From contig JAZQSX010000044.1 in assembly GCA_045630285.1 (NCBI GenBank), positions 1-13,774 on the forward strand: a DNA stretch of 13,774 nucleotides. Direction: 5' to 3'. Both the position numbers and the translations under genes were made by a program. Under the pieces are notes generated by a model, which saw nothing but the letters and a program-made list of their open reading frames with translations, was not told the origin of the DNA and did not search any database. Below, piece after piece: positions 5,337 to 12,496 of this stretch. This DNA is from RGIG3009 sp045630285 (lineage in GTDB: Bacteria; Bacillota; Clostridia; Oscillospirales; Acutalibacteraceae). Numbering within the stretch: the first letter of the stretch is position 1; each line of letters opens with the position of its first letter.

Positions 5337-5442
5337 ATTATACCACAAACATACACGAAATCAAGTGTACATCTTGCACAAAAACATACACTAAATTTCG
5401 TGCATATTGCCAATAGACAATACACGAGAAATCGTGTATAAT
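5337..5442. promoter_or_regulatory. Divergent promoters with three ATACAC-N8-GTGTAT operators
   Basis: Operator 1 is 5351-5370, operator 2 is 5386-5405 and operator 3 is 5420-5439; the arms are ATACAC and GTGTAT with one change each in operators 1 and 2. Their centres are 35 and 34 bases apart. The rightward promoter is TAGACA (5414-5419), 17 bases, TATAAT (5437-5442), with operator 3 filling the spacer. The leftward promoter is TTGATT (5359-5364), 16 bases, TATAAT (5337-5342, minus strand), with operator 1 on its -35. Confidence 0.85.
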
Positions 5443-5486
5443 AAAGACAGTTCAAACGAAGTACAAAAATAAAGGAGTAATGAAAA

Positions 5487-5765
5487 ATGTCTAAGAACGA
5501 ACTGATCAGCAAGATTGAGGCCCTCAACGAATGGGAAGCGATTATCGCAGATGCACAAGCAGAGGCCGACGCGCTGCGCGACAGCATCAAAGCTGAAATG
5601 ATGGCGCAGGACACCGAAGAACTCATCGCAGGCGCGTACATCGTCCGTTGGACTTCGGTTCTCTCCACCCGCTTCGACAGCACCGCTTTTAAGAAGGTGC
5701 ACAGCGACCTCTACAAATCCTTCACAAAGCAAATCGCAAGCCGCCGCTTCAGCATTACGGCGTAA
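5487..5765 (+). CDS. Conserved hypothetical protein with N-terminal coiled coil
   Basis: This 92-residue protein follows AAAGGAG and begins MSKNELISKIEALNEWEAII. Residues about 3-40 form a charged coiled coil (EALNEWEAIIADAQAEADAL). The second half (GAYIVRWTSVLSTRFDSTAF, then KSFTKQIASRRFSI) is of a type I have seen in Firmicute integrative elements and prophages next to XRE regulators and serine recombinases, without a known function. It is the first gene of the operon under the XRE switch and is followed, after a strong hairpin, by the recombinase gene. Confidence 0.75.
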   Translation: MSKNELISKIEALNEWEAIIADAQAEADALRDSIKAEMMAQDTEELIAGAYIVRWTSVLSTRFDSTAFKKVHSDLYKSFTKQIASRRFSITA

Positions 5766-5781
5766 ACCAAGAGGACAGAAA

Positions 5782-5816
5782 AAGGAGGGGGCCCGCTCGG
5801 CTCCCTCCTTGGAGGA
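5782..5816 (+). promoter_or_regulatory. 12-bp hairpin at the recombinase ribosome site
   Basis: AAGGAGGGGGCC (5782-5793) pairs with GGCTCCCTCCTT (5799-5810) with one G-U pair over the loop CGCTC. The Shine-Dalgarno GGAGG of the recombinase (5811-5815) begins at once after the stem. There is no T-run. The 5' arm is itself a perfect anti-Shine-Dalgarno-binding sequence, and CCCTCC of the 3' arm could pair with either purine run. Confidence 0.7.
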
Positions 5817-5822
5817 CGAAAA

Positions 5823-6419
5823 ATGATCTATGGATATTCACGATGCTCAACCAACGAGAGCCGGCAAGATATCAATCGGCAAGTGCGCGAACTGAAAGCC
5901 GCAGGAGCGGAAGAAATTTTTATGGAGTACGAGCACGGTGACGCCAAAATCAAAAGCCAACAAGCGGCAATGTTTGGCGTGGCGCAAACAGGAGATACCA
6001 TTGTCGTGCTTGAGGTTTCGCGTCTGGCCAGAAGCACACAGCAACTTTGCGAGATTATCGAAACCGTGCGCGAGAAGAAGCTGCAACTCATGATTGTCGG
6101 CAGCATAACACTTGATTGCCGCGGCGGCAAAGCCGATCCGATGAGCGAGGCGTTCCTGCAAATGGCAGGTGTTTTCAGCCAGTTGGAATTGGCGATGATA
6201 CGTGCGCGCGTCAAATCAGGAATGGAGAATGCCAGAGCAAAGGGCAGCCGCATCGGCCGGCCGCAAACAACGAGTGAGGATATTCCGCAGAAATTCCTGC
6301 GACATTATCCTGCGCACAAGAGCGGTCAACTCAATCTCACCGAGCTCGCCCGCTTGTGCAACATCAGCCGCACAACGGCTTACAAATACATCTCGCTTTT
6401 GGAAAAACAAAACATCTAG
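5823..6419 (+). CDS. Serine recombinase (resolvase/invertase family)
   Basis: This 198-residue protein has the complete small serine recombinase layout. YSRCS near the N-terminus gives R7 and the nucleophile S9. SRLARS (66-71) supplies the conserved arginines, the long E helix holds LELAMIRARVKSGMENARAKG (121-141), and GRPQ (145-148) is the hinge to a C-terminal helix-turn-helix (about 170-190, LTELARLCNISRTTAYKYI). It cuts and rejoins DNA through a 5'-phosphoserine link. Length is normal for the family. GGAGG lies seven bases before the ATG. It is the second gene of the operon under the XRE switch. It may resolve multimers or invert DNA; no clear res or inverted site is seen beside it. Confidence 0.92.
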   Translation: MIYGYSRCSTNESRQDINRQVRELKAAGAEEIFMEYEHGDAKIKSQQAAMFGVAQTGDTIVVLEVSRLARSTQQLCEIIETVREKKLQLMIVGSITLDCRGGKADPMSEAFLQMAGVFSQLELAMIRARVKSGMENARAKGSRIGRPQTTSEDIPQKFLRHYPAHKSGQLNLTELARLCNISRTTAYKYISLLEKQNI

Positions 6420-6446
6420 TTCCCCCTTTTCTTTGCAATAAAAACA

Positions 6447-6455
6447 TGCTATAAT
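6447..6455 (+). promoter_or_regulatory. Extended -10 promoter for the membrane-protein gene
   Basis: TGCTATAAT lies about 70 bases upstream of the ATG at 6523. No clear -35 is seen. The box is identical to the one at 2731. Confidence 0.5.
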
Positions 6456-6522
6456 TGACCTAATATATTTGAAGCATAACCTTAAAGTTCTCAATACACC
6501 CATAGAAAAGAGGAAATGATAA

Positions 6523-7389
6523 ATGGCTAGAATTGCAGATAAGCACGGTCTTACAAACAAATACCGCGCGGATGGAATAAAGCGTAGCGTAAAAAGAGGT
6601 CGGCCTAGTAAATATTTATTGAAATCTAGCACGAGAAAAACTAACCTTGAGCAAAAAAACTCTGCACAAAACTTCAATACAAGCCCTGAAATCAACGCGA
6701 AATTCGGTTTCTTGGCCATAGCGATTATTGCAATCATCCTCTTTTTGATTATAGGCACTTCAGCTTGTAGCAGCAGCAACGACGAAAAGTATATCGATTA
6801 TTCTTTCTTAACGCAAGAAGGACACCCTAGGATTTATGATGAGTACAATGCGGTTTCCAACTACTATAAGGACTATAAAAACGCCAGCGTTGGAAGCTAT
6901 CAATCGCACCCCGCCGTCAAAGAACCAGTTGTAACCGCTCTTTCTTATCTTAAATACGATCGAATCTATCAAATCATATTAAATCTGAATAACTTAGAGA
7001 ATAATTTTTCGTTTGACGAAACAATTAGCATTGCCCTTGACTATGTTCCTGTCGATATGATACTTGAAAACTACAACTTCCAAAAAGCAATTTATAAAAC
7101 AAAGAGCGATGGAAAAAAGCAATATGAGTGCTACTATTCCGTCAAAGAGGATGGAGTAGAAAAACCTGGATATTATTACGATGGAAACACTTGGGTTGAA
7201 TTAAAATCAGGCTTCTCTCTTGTAATCGAGGAAACTTTAGATGACAGTTATATAGTCAAAATCGGTGACAACAGATATGATCATGTCTATTCGGCTTTGA
7301 CTATCGGTTGGGACGAAACTATGGAAAAAGAAAAAGCAACCCATAAGAAGTGGGACTTTAAAATTGAAGACTATACAGCATCTAAATAG
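6523..7389 (+). CDS. Single-pass membrane protein with basic AT-hook-like cytoplasmic tail
   Basis: This 288-residue protein follows AGAGGAA. Residues 1-60 are strongly basic and contain KRGRPSKY at 24-31, whose RGRP core is the AT-hook motif. Residues 61-80 (FGFLAIAIIAIILFLIIGTS) form one membrane segment. The rest, about 205 residues, is rich in tyrosine and charged residues and is predicted outside the cell, with no recognised domain. Basic residues on the N side place the N-terminus inside. C82 follows the membrane segment, but the long N-terminal tail argues against a lipoprotein signal. It is a single transcription unit between TGCTATAAT and the terminator at 7447. Function unknown; it may be an exclusion or surface protein of the element. 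Confidence 0.78.
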   Translation: MARIADKHGLTNKYRADGIKRSVKRGRPSKYLLKSSTRKTNLEQKNSAQNFNTSPEINAKFGFLAIAIIAIILFLIIGTSACSSSNDEKYIDYSFLTQEGHPRIYDEYNAVSNYYKDYKNASVGSYQSHPAVKEPVVTALSYLKYDRIYQIILNLNNLENNFSFDETISIALDYVPVDMILENYNFQKAIYKTKSDGKKQYECYYSVKEDGVEKPGYYYDGNTWVELKSGFSLVIEETLDDSYIVKIGDNRYDHVYSALTIGWDETMEKEKATHKKWDFKIEDYTASK

Positions 7390-7446
7390 CGACTTTTGAA
7401 AACATCATGGTTTTCGTATATTGAAATCTACCTCTCTAAAATTGCC

Positions 7447-7483
7447 GAGCAGCTATCTTTAGCGATAGCTGCTCTTTCTTTTT
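7447..7483 (+). terminator. Terminator of the membrane-protein gene
   Basis: GAGCAGCTATC (7447-7457) and GATAGCTGCTC (7464-7474) form a perfect 11-bp stem with a 6-base loop, followed by TTTCTTTTT. Confidence 0.92.
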
Positions 7484-7494
7484 ATCATCTTATA

Positions 7495-7523
7495 TGCTAT
7501 ACTCTATTAAAACGTTTCAATAG
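7495..7523 (+). promoter_or_regulatory. Promoter and 20-bp palindromic operator of the WYL-HEPN operon
   Basis: TGCTATACT (7495-7503) is an extended -10. It is followed directly by a 20-bp imperfect palindrome (7504-7523), CTATT at one end, AATAG at the other and AAACGTTT in the centre, with 18 of 20 positions symmetric. A bound dimer would cover the transcription start. The WYL regulator just downstream is the natural candidate. Confidence 0.65.
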
Positions 7524-7537
7524 CGAGGTTTTAGATT

Positions 7538-8674
7538 ATGACGCGAGATGGTAGCATCCATTCAAAAGAAAAGGTTGCCCACCACGGCAAAAAAACTAAT
7601 CAAAAGATGAAGCCATACGTGGTTTTGCAATATCTGCTCCGAAACACCGACGAGAACCACGTGGAATCCGCCACGCAGATCGTTGCCTATCTAGAAGAAT
7701 GCGGCATCGCTGCCGAGCGGCGCTCCATCTATCGTGACATTGAAGAAATCAATCTTGTCGCGCTGATGATGGACGAGGATTGCTCCGTCGAAGAAGCCGA
7801 GGAAATGTTAGAAGACGATGAAGATGACGAGCTGAAGCTCGTTGTCTACGACAAAAACAAAAAAGGCTTCTACGTGCGGCAGCGTCATTTTGATCTAAAC
7901 GATATTCGCCTGTTGGCTGAATGCGTATACTCGTCAAAATTCATAGCCGAAGGTCAAGCAAAACGCTTGGTGGATGTGGTGTGTGAATTCGTTAGCGAAC
8001 ACCAAGCAGAGAAAATTCGGCACAATGCTTTTTTGGTAGACCGAACCAAGACAACTAACCGCGGCGTACTCAACAACATCGCCACCATCAACGATGCGAT
8101 GAGTTATCATCTCGACGGTTTTTCGCACACGCCTGAGAAAATCAGCTTTAAGTATCTGAAGCACACGATCGGCAACACACAACAAGTTGAGCGCCGGCAC
8201 GGTGAGCGGTACGTTGTCAGCCCTTATCAGCTTCTTATCAACGATGGCAATTACTATTTACTCGCCTTTGACGAGCGGGCCAAAAAGATGCGAACCTACC
8301 GCGTGGACCGCATGAAAGATGTATCTGCTGTTGGAGAGCCAAGAGAAGGAGAAGAAGCGTTCCGAGCAATCGATCTGAAGACCTACACGCAGCGCGTATT
8401 TTCTATGTACGGCGGCACACGTCAGCGCGTAACTATCCGCTTCATCAACCCGCTCTTGGATACGGTTGTCGAGCGGTTCGGCAGCACCGCTCGCTACTTG
8501 CAGGTCGATGACGCACATTTTGAAGTGACGGTTGAAGTAGAAATCAGCGACCAGTTCTTCGGTTGGCTCTTGGGCTTCGGCAAACGAGCCAAACTCACCG
8601 CCCCTGACGAAACGATTGAGCAATTTACAATGTATATCGACAAAATCCAAAAAAATTACAAGACGGAGGAATGA
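7538..8674 (+). CDS. WYL-domain transcriptional regulator (wHTH-WYL-WCX, BrxR/CapW-like layout)
   Basis: This 378-residue protein has an N-terminal winged helix (about 25-75, with AERRSIYRDIEEIN as the recognition region), a very acidic insert at 78-98 (EEAEEMLEDDEDDE), a WYL domain at about 190-262 (YQLLINDGNYYLLAFDE, then RTYRVDRM), and a C-terminal WCX extension at about 295-372. Regulators of this layout, such as BrxR and CapW, repress phage-defence operons and are thought to sense a nucleic-acid or nucleotide ligand through WYL. The signature tryptophan is tyrosine here (NYYLLA). The start at 7538 has only a weak AGCGAGG; no better start is seen. Its stop overlaps the ATG triplet at 8671, and the HEPN gene starts six bases later, so the two are co-translated. 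Confidence 0.88.
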   Translation: MTRDGSIHSKEKVAHHGKKTNQKMKPYVVLQYLLRNTDENHVESATQIVAYLEECGIAAERRSIYRDIEEINLVALMMDEDCSVEEAEEMLEDDEDDELKLVVYDKNKKGFYVRQRHFDLNDIRLLAECVYSSKFIAEGQAKRLVDVVCEFVSEHQAEKIRHNAFLVDRTKTTNRGVLNNIATINDAMSYHLDGFSHTPEKISFKYLKHTIGNTQQVERRHGERYVVSPYQLLINDGNYYLLAFDERAKKMRTYRVDRMKDVSAVGEPREGEEAFRAIDLKTYTQRVFSMYGGTRQRVTIRFINPLLDTVVERFGSTARYLQVDDAHFEVTVEVEISDQFFGWLLGFGKRAKLTAPDETIEQFTMYIDKIQKNYKTEE

Positions 8675-8676
8675 AA

Positions 8677-10011
8677 ATGAATTTGTACTTGCCTGATGCT
8701 GATAAAATCTATTTTTCGCAAACCAAAACCTATTTTGAAGAAATTGTTCGTGCATATGATGTTGGAAACTACCGATCTGCGATGGTTATGCTGTACTCCA
8801 CGATCGTTTGCGACCTCCTTATGAAATTGAGAGAACTAAGCGAAGTATATTCAGATAGAAAAGCCGAAAAAATCCTCAAAGAAATAGAATCCTCGCGAGC
8901 TTCTCACGAAATGCGGTCATCATGGGAATGGCAGTTAATAGATCGTCTTCACAAAGAAACACAAATGATTGATGACGAAACCTATATCATGATTAAACAT
9001 ATTTACGATTTGCGTAATTTTTCTGCTCACCCCGCCTTGAACGAAGATTATGAATTAGTGTCACCAAGTCCTGAAATGGTGGTGGCTCACATCAAGCAAG
9101 CGCTAAAAAAACTGTTTGTCGTTCCTTCTTTGTTTGCTCGCAGTGTGGTTGAAAAAATGAGCGACGATATTTCTTCGAAGCGCGATATGTTTTCAGGAGA
9201 TTTCGATAGATTTAATGCATTCTTAAATAAGGTATATTTTTCGAGAATGTCTCCCAAAATGTTCAACCAAGTGTTTCGAGCTTTCTGGAAATTTGCTTAT
9301 CAGAAAACTGAAGGTGACCTCTATATAGAAAATCGAGTGCTGAACAGGAATGTTTTGCGAGCTATGGCACTCTTCGATTTGGAAGGAGTTTGCAATTGTA
9401 TATCGTCCGATCAAGCATATTTCACTGTTGCTCAGGAAATAAACTGTTTAGTACAGGCACACTCCTTAATGGCGAGAGTTCCGCAGGTATACACGTGTCT
9501 ATCCGAAGAAGTGAAATATCAAATTTCACAACACGATGACCCTTCGTTGGAGGTTGTTCGATGGTTTCTTGCAGAAAGTATCGAAGATCATTTAGATAGG
9601 TTAAAAACCGATACAACAATCAAATTTCGCACCGCCCCTATGTCGTTGTTGTATGAAATTTGCTGTGCACAAGGCGTTAAATCAAAATTTTTAGATATGA
9701 TTATCGATCGGTACGCCATAAGTGGGACGTATGTAAAAGGCCGTGAATGGTTTGATTCTTTCGTCGAACTTTATTTAGAGCATTTCTCTGCTAGCCAATT
9801 TATAAAGCTAATCGAAGCCATAAATAGTAATCCGCAGCTGTATGAATACGTGGGGCAATCCAATCGAAACTCCATTATTGTTAGTGCAGCAAAAGGAATA
9901 CTACCCGATGACTTTGACTACTCTAAATATGAAAAATTCAGGTTCTATCAACCAATTCCAGAAGAAAACGGCGACGAAGAAGTAATTGTTACCGATGATA
10001 TGCCATTTTAA
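8677..10011 (+). CDS. HEPN-type protein with RNFSAH motif, predicted RNase effector
   Basis: The frame is open from an ATG at 8671, but GGAGG (8665-8669) is seven bases before the ATG at 8677, so that start is chosen (444 aa). The N-terminal 145 residues are helical with the outline of HEPN or DUF4145-like domains: YFEEIVRAYDVGNYRSAMVM, a long charged helix pair, then DLRNFSAHPAL, where R113-N-F-S-A-H118 fits the R-x4-H catalytic motif. The remaining 300 residues are helical and unrecognised, ending in an acidic tail (EENGDEEVIVTDDMPF). HEPN proteins with this motif are metal-independent RNases common in abortive-infection and toxin systems. The tight link to a WYL regulator fits a defence cargo. 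The active-site match is seen; the activity is inferred. Confidence 0.72.
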   Translation: MNLYLPDADKIYFSQTKTYFEEIVRAYDVGNYRSAMVMLYSTIVCDLLMKLRELSEVYSDRKAEKILKEIESSRASHEMRSSWEWQLIDRLHKETQMIDDETYIMIKHIYDLRNFSAHPALNEDYELVSPSPEMVVAHIKQALKKLFVVPSLFARSVVEKMSDDISSKRDMFSGDFDRFNAFLNKVYFSRMSPKMFNQVFRAFWKFAYQKTEGDLYIENRVLNRNVLRAMALFDLEGVCNCISSDQAYFTVAQEINCLVQAHSLMARVPQVYTCLSEEVKYQISQHDDPSLEVVRWFLAESIEDHLDRLKTDTTIKFRTAPMSLLYEICCAQGVKSKFLDMIIDRYAISGTYVKGREWFDSFVELYLEHFSASQFIKLIEAINSNPQLYEYVGQSNRNSIIVSAAKGILPDDFDYSKYEKFRFYQPIPEENGDEEVIVTDDMPF

Positions 10012-10038
10012 TGTGCAAAAGTTGATTGAAAGATGTTA

Positions 10039-10074
10039 AAAGGAGTAAGAAACTTGTATGTTTCTTACTCCTTT
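10039..10074. terminator. Bidirectional terminator between the HEPN gene and the integrase
   Basis: AAAGGAGTAAGAAAC (10039-10053) and GTTTCTTACTCCTTT (10060-10074) form a perfect 15-bp stem over TTGTAT. A- and T-runs at both ends let it serve the two convergent genes. Confidence 0.9.
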
Positions 10075-10079
10075 GTTGT

Positions 10080-11012
10080 TTATCTTTTGATTGTTTCTCG
10101 CTTCATTCTGCTCATCTGCGCGAGCGGGGATCGCTGCTCGTGATTCTGAACGATATCCGCATTGAATATGTTGCAGTAATGCCGCGTCATATTCAACGTT
10201 GAATGCCCCATTATCTTTTGGAGTGAGAATGCATCGCCGCCGCAATCCACCAAATACTTGCGCGCAAATGTGTGACGAAATGCGTGGATAGACGTGCGGC
10301 TCACACCACGCGAGCGGTTGTACTTGGCGATTGCCAGACGCAAGCCGTTTTCGGAAAGAAATTCGCCAAACTCGTTGCAAAACAAATAGTCGGCCCGCTC
10401 GCCACCACGCGTTGACATATACTCCCTAAGAATTGATACCATCGAACTGCACAGCGGAATCACTTGTGTTCGTCCACTCTTGGTATGCCTCAAAACAATT
10501 TGTCGGCTTATGAGGTCCACATCCTGATTTTGAATATTACGTACCGTTGCTGCGCGGCATCCGCTATTGAGCAGGAAGTTTACAATCACCCAATTTCGAT
10601 ACTCACAGAAATTGCAACCAGCTCGCGGCTTCTTCAGAAGTTCCAACAGCTCAGCATCGGTGTACGTTTCTTTGACCGCTTCGCTCGCTTTGTAAATAGA
10701 AATCGTTGCCGGCGAATATCCCTCCTCGTTGCACCACGAGAGAAAGGCTTTAAGCGTTCGCGTATAACTGTTTATGGACCGCTCGGACAACTCATCCTTT
10801 CGCATCGCCGCGATCATTCCGTCGAGATCGTCTTTCGACAAATCCTCAACCGCTCGCGAATTGTCCAATCTTTTGGAGATTGCACGAAAATGTTGTCGAT
10901 ACGTTTCCAAGGTTTTGTCTTTCACTCCGCGCGACGACGCTGCCGTTAGGAAAAGTGAAAAACTTTGCTCGATGCTAGAGCGCTGCTGCGTTTTCATTGT
11001 GATTCTTGCCAT
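10080..11012 (-). CDS. int: Tyrosine recombinase / integrase of the element
   Basis: This 310-residue protein has a SAM-like core-binding domain (about 12-110; TLETYRQHFRAISKRL, SINSYTRTLKAFLSW) and a full catalytic domain. The active-site residues are R153 (GCRAATVRN), K178 (RHTKSGR), H243 and R246 (HAFRHTFA), H270 (MGHSTLNMT) and the nucleophile Y279 (RHYCN). It catalyses site-specific integration and excision. It reads leftward, with its start 129 bases from the tRNA-Ala that carries the right attachment site, the usual arrangement. AAGAGGTG lies seven bases before the ATG. No clear promoter of its own is seen and a tRNA terminator lies upstream, so expression may depend on read-through or on a weak promoter. 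Nothing is missing from the enzyme. Confidence 0.95.
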   Translation of the reverse strand: MARITMKTQQRSSIEQSFSLFLTAASSRGVKDKTLETYRQHFRAISKRLDNSRAVEDLSKDDLDGMIAAMRKDELSERSINSYTRTLKAFLSWCNEEGYSPATISIYKASEAVKETYTDAELLELLKKPRAGCNFCEYRNWVIVNFLLNSGCRAATVRNIQNQDVDLISRQIVLRHTKSGRTQVIPLCSSMVSILREYMSTRGGERADYLFCNEFGEFLSENGLRLAIAKYNRSRGVSRTSIHAFRHTFARKYLVDCGGDAFSLQKIMGHSTLNMTRHYCNIFNADIVQNHEQRSPLAQMSRMKRETIKR

Positions 11013-11079
11013 TTTACTGCACCTCTTGAATGCTTAATTTTCACAGAAAAATTCAAGCGGTCCAGTTTTTTGGAAAACA

Positions 11080-11117
11080 AAAAACAAAAAGGCCTTGAAA
11101 TCCGTAGATTTCAAGGC
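11080..11117 (-). terminator. Terminator of tRNA-Ala, brought by the element
   Basis: GCCTTGAAATC (11092-11102) and GATTTCAAGGC (11107-11117) form a perfect 11-bp stem over a 4-base loop. On the minus strand CTTTTTGTTTTTTG follows. It lies about 25 bases beyond the tRNA 3' end and upstream of the integrase. Confidence 0.9.
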
Positions 11118-11140
11118 TTTCTGCACCTAGCGAACCAAGT

Positions 11141-11217
<77 letters not shown>

Positions 11218-11237
11218 ATGTCGTGGCGACGTCCCTT

Positions 11238-11266
11238 ACTTTACCATATTTTATGGCGCTTGTCAA
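11238..11266 (-). promoter_or_regulatory. Promoter of tRNA-Ala
   Basis: On the minus strand TTGACA (11261-11266) and TAAAGT (11238-11243) are 17 bases apart, about 20 bases before the mature tRNA 5' end. It lies outside the element, so it is the native chromosomal promoter. Confidence 0.85.
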
Positions 11267-11298
11267 GAACTTTTTTCACATAGGGGAATTTTTCCGTG

Positions 11299-11314
11299 CG
11301 GCACCGAGGTGCCG
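11299..11314. terminator. Hairpin directly after the lipoprotein gene, weak terminator candidate
   Basis: CGGCAC and GTGCCG pair over CGAG right next to the stop codon of the leftward gene at 11317. The minus-strand continuation is not a clear T-run, so termination is uncertain. Confidence 0.35.
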
Positions 11315-11316
11315 CT

Positions 11317-12309
11317 TTATTTTACCGTGAATTCCGTATACTGCGGCAGGTGATCCGAGATCGTGAAAATCTCGTCCCACACGTACAGAATGTTGCGGTA
11401 CTCCGTCGGCTCCAGCGACGAGGGCGTGTAAAAGATATAATCGATCGGGCCACGGGCCGGATTATACCGCTCGCCCGCCAGGTGATACTGCGTCATCGAG
11501 GCCCACTCCGTCGGCGACACGGTCTCCGCTGCGGTGATGCGGGCGTCCGCAAACGGTCCGCTCACCATACTGCCGTCCTCCGCCTCGTAGAACGCCCGTC
11601 CCGTGAACTGCTGATACAGCACGTGGTCAACGCCGTCCAAGCCCGACTGCGTCTGGTTGAAATCGCCCGTCACGACCATCGGAACGTCCCCCAGCGTGTT
11701 GATGAAATCCAGCAGCACCCGCCCCTGCTTCAGGCGCAGCGCCCGAGCCTCCGCCGAGGTTTTGGTGCCGTCGTTCTCCAGATGAACGTTCAAATGAACG
11801 AACTCCCAATCCGACGTTTTGCTTTTCAGCCGCACCCACGTGCAAACACGAGGCTCGACGCTTTCTTCAAATTTGGACCCCACGACGTCGGGCGTATCCG
11901 AAAGCCAAAACGTCCCGCTGTCCACCGGCGTGAACTTATCGCTTCGATAAAAGATCGCATTCATCTCACCGGTTGTCTCGTCGGAGTTCCCGACGCTGCC
12001 GTATTCCTCACCGAAGCAGGTCTCCTCCAGGTGCTTGCGCCACGTTTTGGTGACCTCCTGCATCCCGATCGAATCCGGCTGCATTTCGGCGATGAACTCC
12101 TGCATCATATCCCGACGTATGGAAAAAATATTGCCGTTTCTGTGCGTCTGGATATTAAAGGAGATGATCTTCAGCGGCGGCTCGTCCACACTCGGCGGCA
12201 CAGGCGCCGTCGTGGGCTTGGTCGTCGAGTCCTCGGCACTTTGCCCGCCGCACCCTGTCAGGCACAGCAACAGCGCCAGAATGAAGGTCACCCATACGAT
12301 CCGTTTCAT
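11317..12309 (-). CDS. Secreted lipoprotein of the endonuclease/exonuclease/phosphatase fold
   Basis: The frame opens at 12357, but GGGGAGGAG precedes the ATG at 12309, which also starts a clean lipoprotein signal: MKR, a hydrophobic run, and the lipobox LTGC with C20. A threonine/proline-rich linker (about 21-44) follows. The rest shows the EEP landmarks in order: SFNIQT (N52), MQEV (E85), HLNVHLEN (H172/H176), TGDFNQT (D216, N218), GPIDYIFY (D290) and ISDHLP (D319, H320). The fold cleaves phosphodiester or phosphomonoester bonds with a metal ion; substrates range from DNA to sphingomyelin and inositol phosphates and cannot be told here. It acts outside the cell, anchored in the membrane. 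It belongs to the GC-rich chromosome, not the element. Confidence 0.9.
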   Translation of the reverse strand: MKRIVWVTFILALLLCLTGCGGQSAEDSTTKPTTAPVPPSVDEPPLKIISFNIQTHRNGNIFSIRRDMMQEFIAEMQPDSIGMQEVTKTWRKHLEETCFGEEYGSVGNSDETTGEMNAIFYRSDKFTPVDSGTFWLSDTPDVVGSKFEESVEPRVCTWVRLKSKTSDWEFVHLNVHLENDGTKTSAEARALRLKQGRVLLDFINTLGDVPMVVTGDFNQTQSGLDGVDHVLYQQFTGRAFYEAEDGSMVSGPFADARITAAETVSPTEWASMTQYHLAGERYNPARGPIDYIFYTPSSLEPTEYRNILYVWDEIFTISDHLPQYTEFTVK

Positions 12310-12342
12310 CAAAACTCCTCCCCACACACGCATTAGACCTCC

Positions 12343-12371
12343 AGTATACACCCTCAACGCCCGTTTTTCAA
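12343..12371 (-). promoter_or_regulatory. Promoter of the lipoprotein gene
   Basis: On the minus strand TTGAAA (12366-12371) and TATACT (12343-12348) are 17 bases apart, about 35 bases before the chosen ATG. This supports the start at 12309, since the longer open frame would start upstream of the transcript. Confidence 0.65.
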
Positions 12372-12420
12372 CCCCACTACTTTCGCCTGCTGATTTTTTT
12401 GAAAAAATTTAAAAAACCTA

Positions 12421-12467
12421 TTGACATCTCCGAAAAAATCCGTATAATAAAATTGTAATCATTACAA
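12421..12467 (+). promoter_or_regulatory. perR promoter with PER-box operator
   Basis: TTGACA (12421-12426) and TATAAT (12443-12448) are 16 bases apart. TTGTAAT-C-ATTACAA (12453-12467) is a perfect 15-bp palindrome close to the PER box consensus TTATAAT-N-ATTATAA. It sits at the transcription start, so the regulator probably represses its own operon until peroxide releases it. Confidence 0.88.
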
Positions 12468-12496
12468 AACGCAATTGATTACAGAGGAGGAACGGT

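Noticed and set aside
5823..6419. Large serine integrase as the element's integrase
   Set aside because: The protein is only 198 residues and lacks the large C-terminal domains; the tyrosine recombinase beside the tRNA fits the tRNA-type attachment site.
11296..12336. 346-codon plus-strand open frame
   Set aside because: It is the antisense shadow of the EEP-fold lipoprotein; its arginine-rich text is typical of GC-rich antisense frames.
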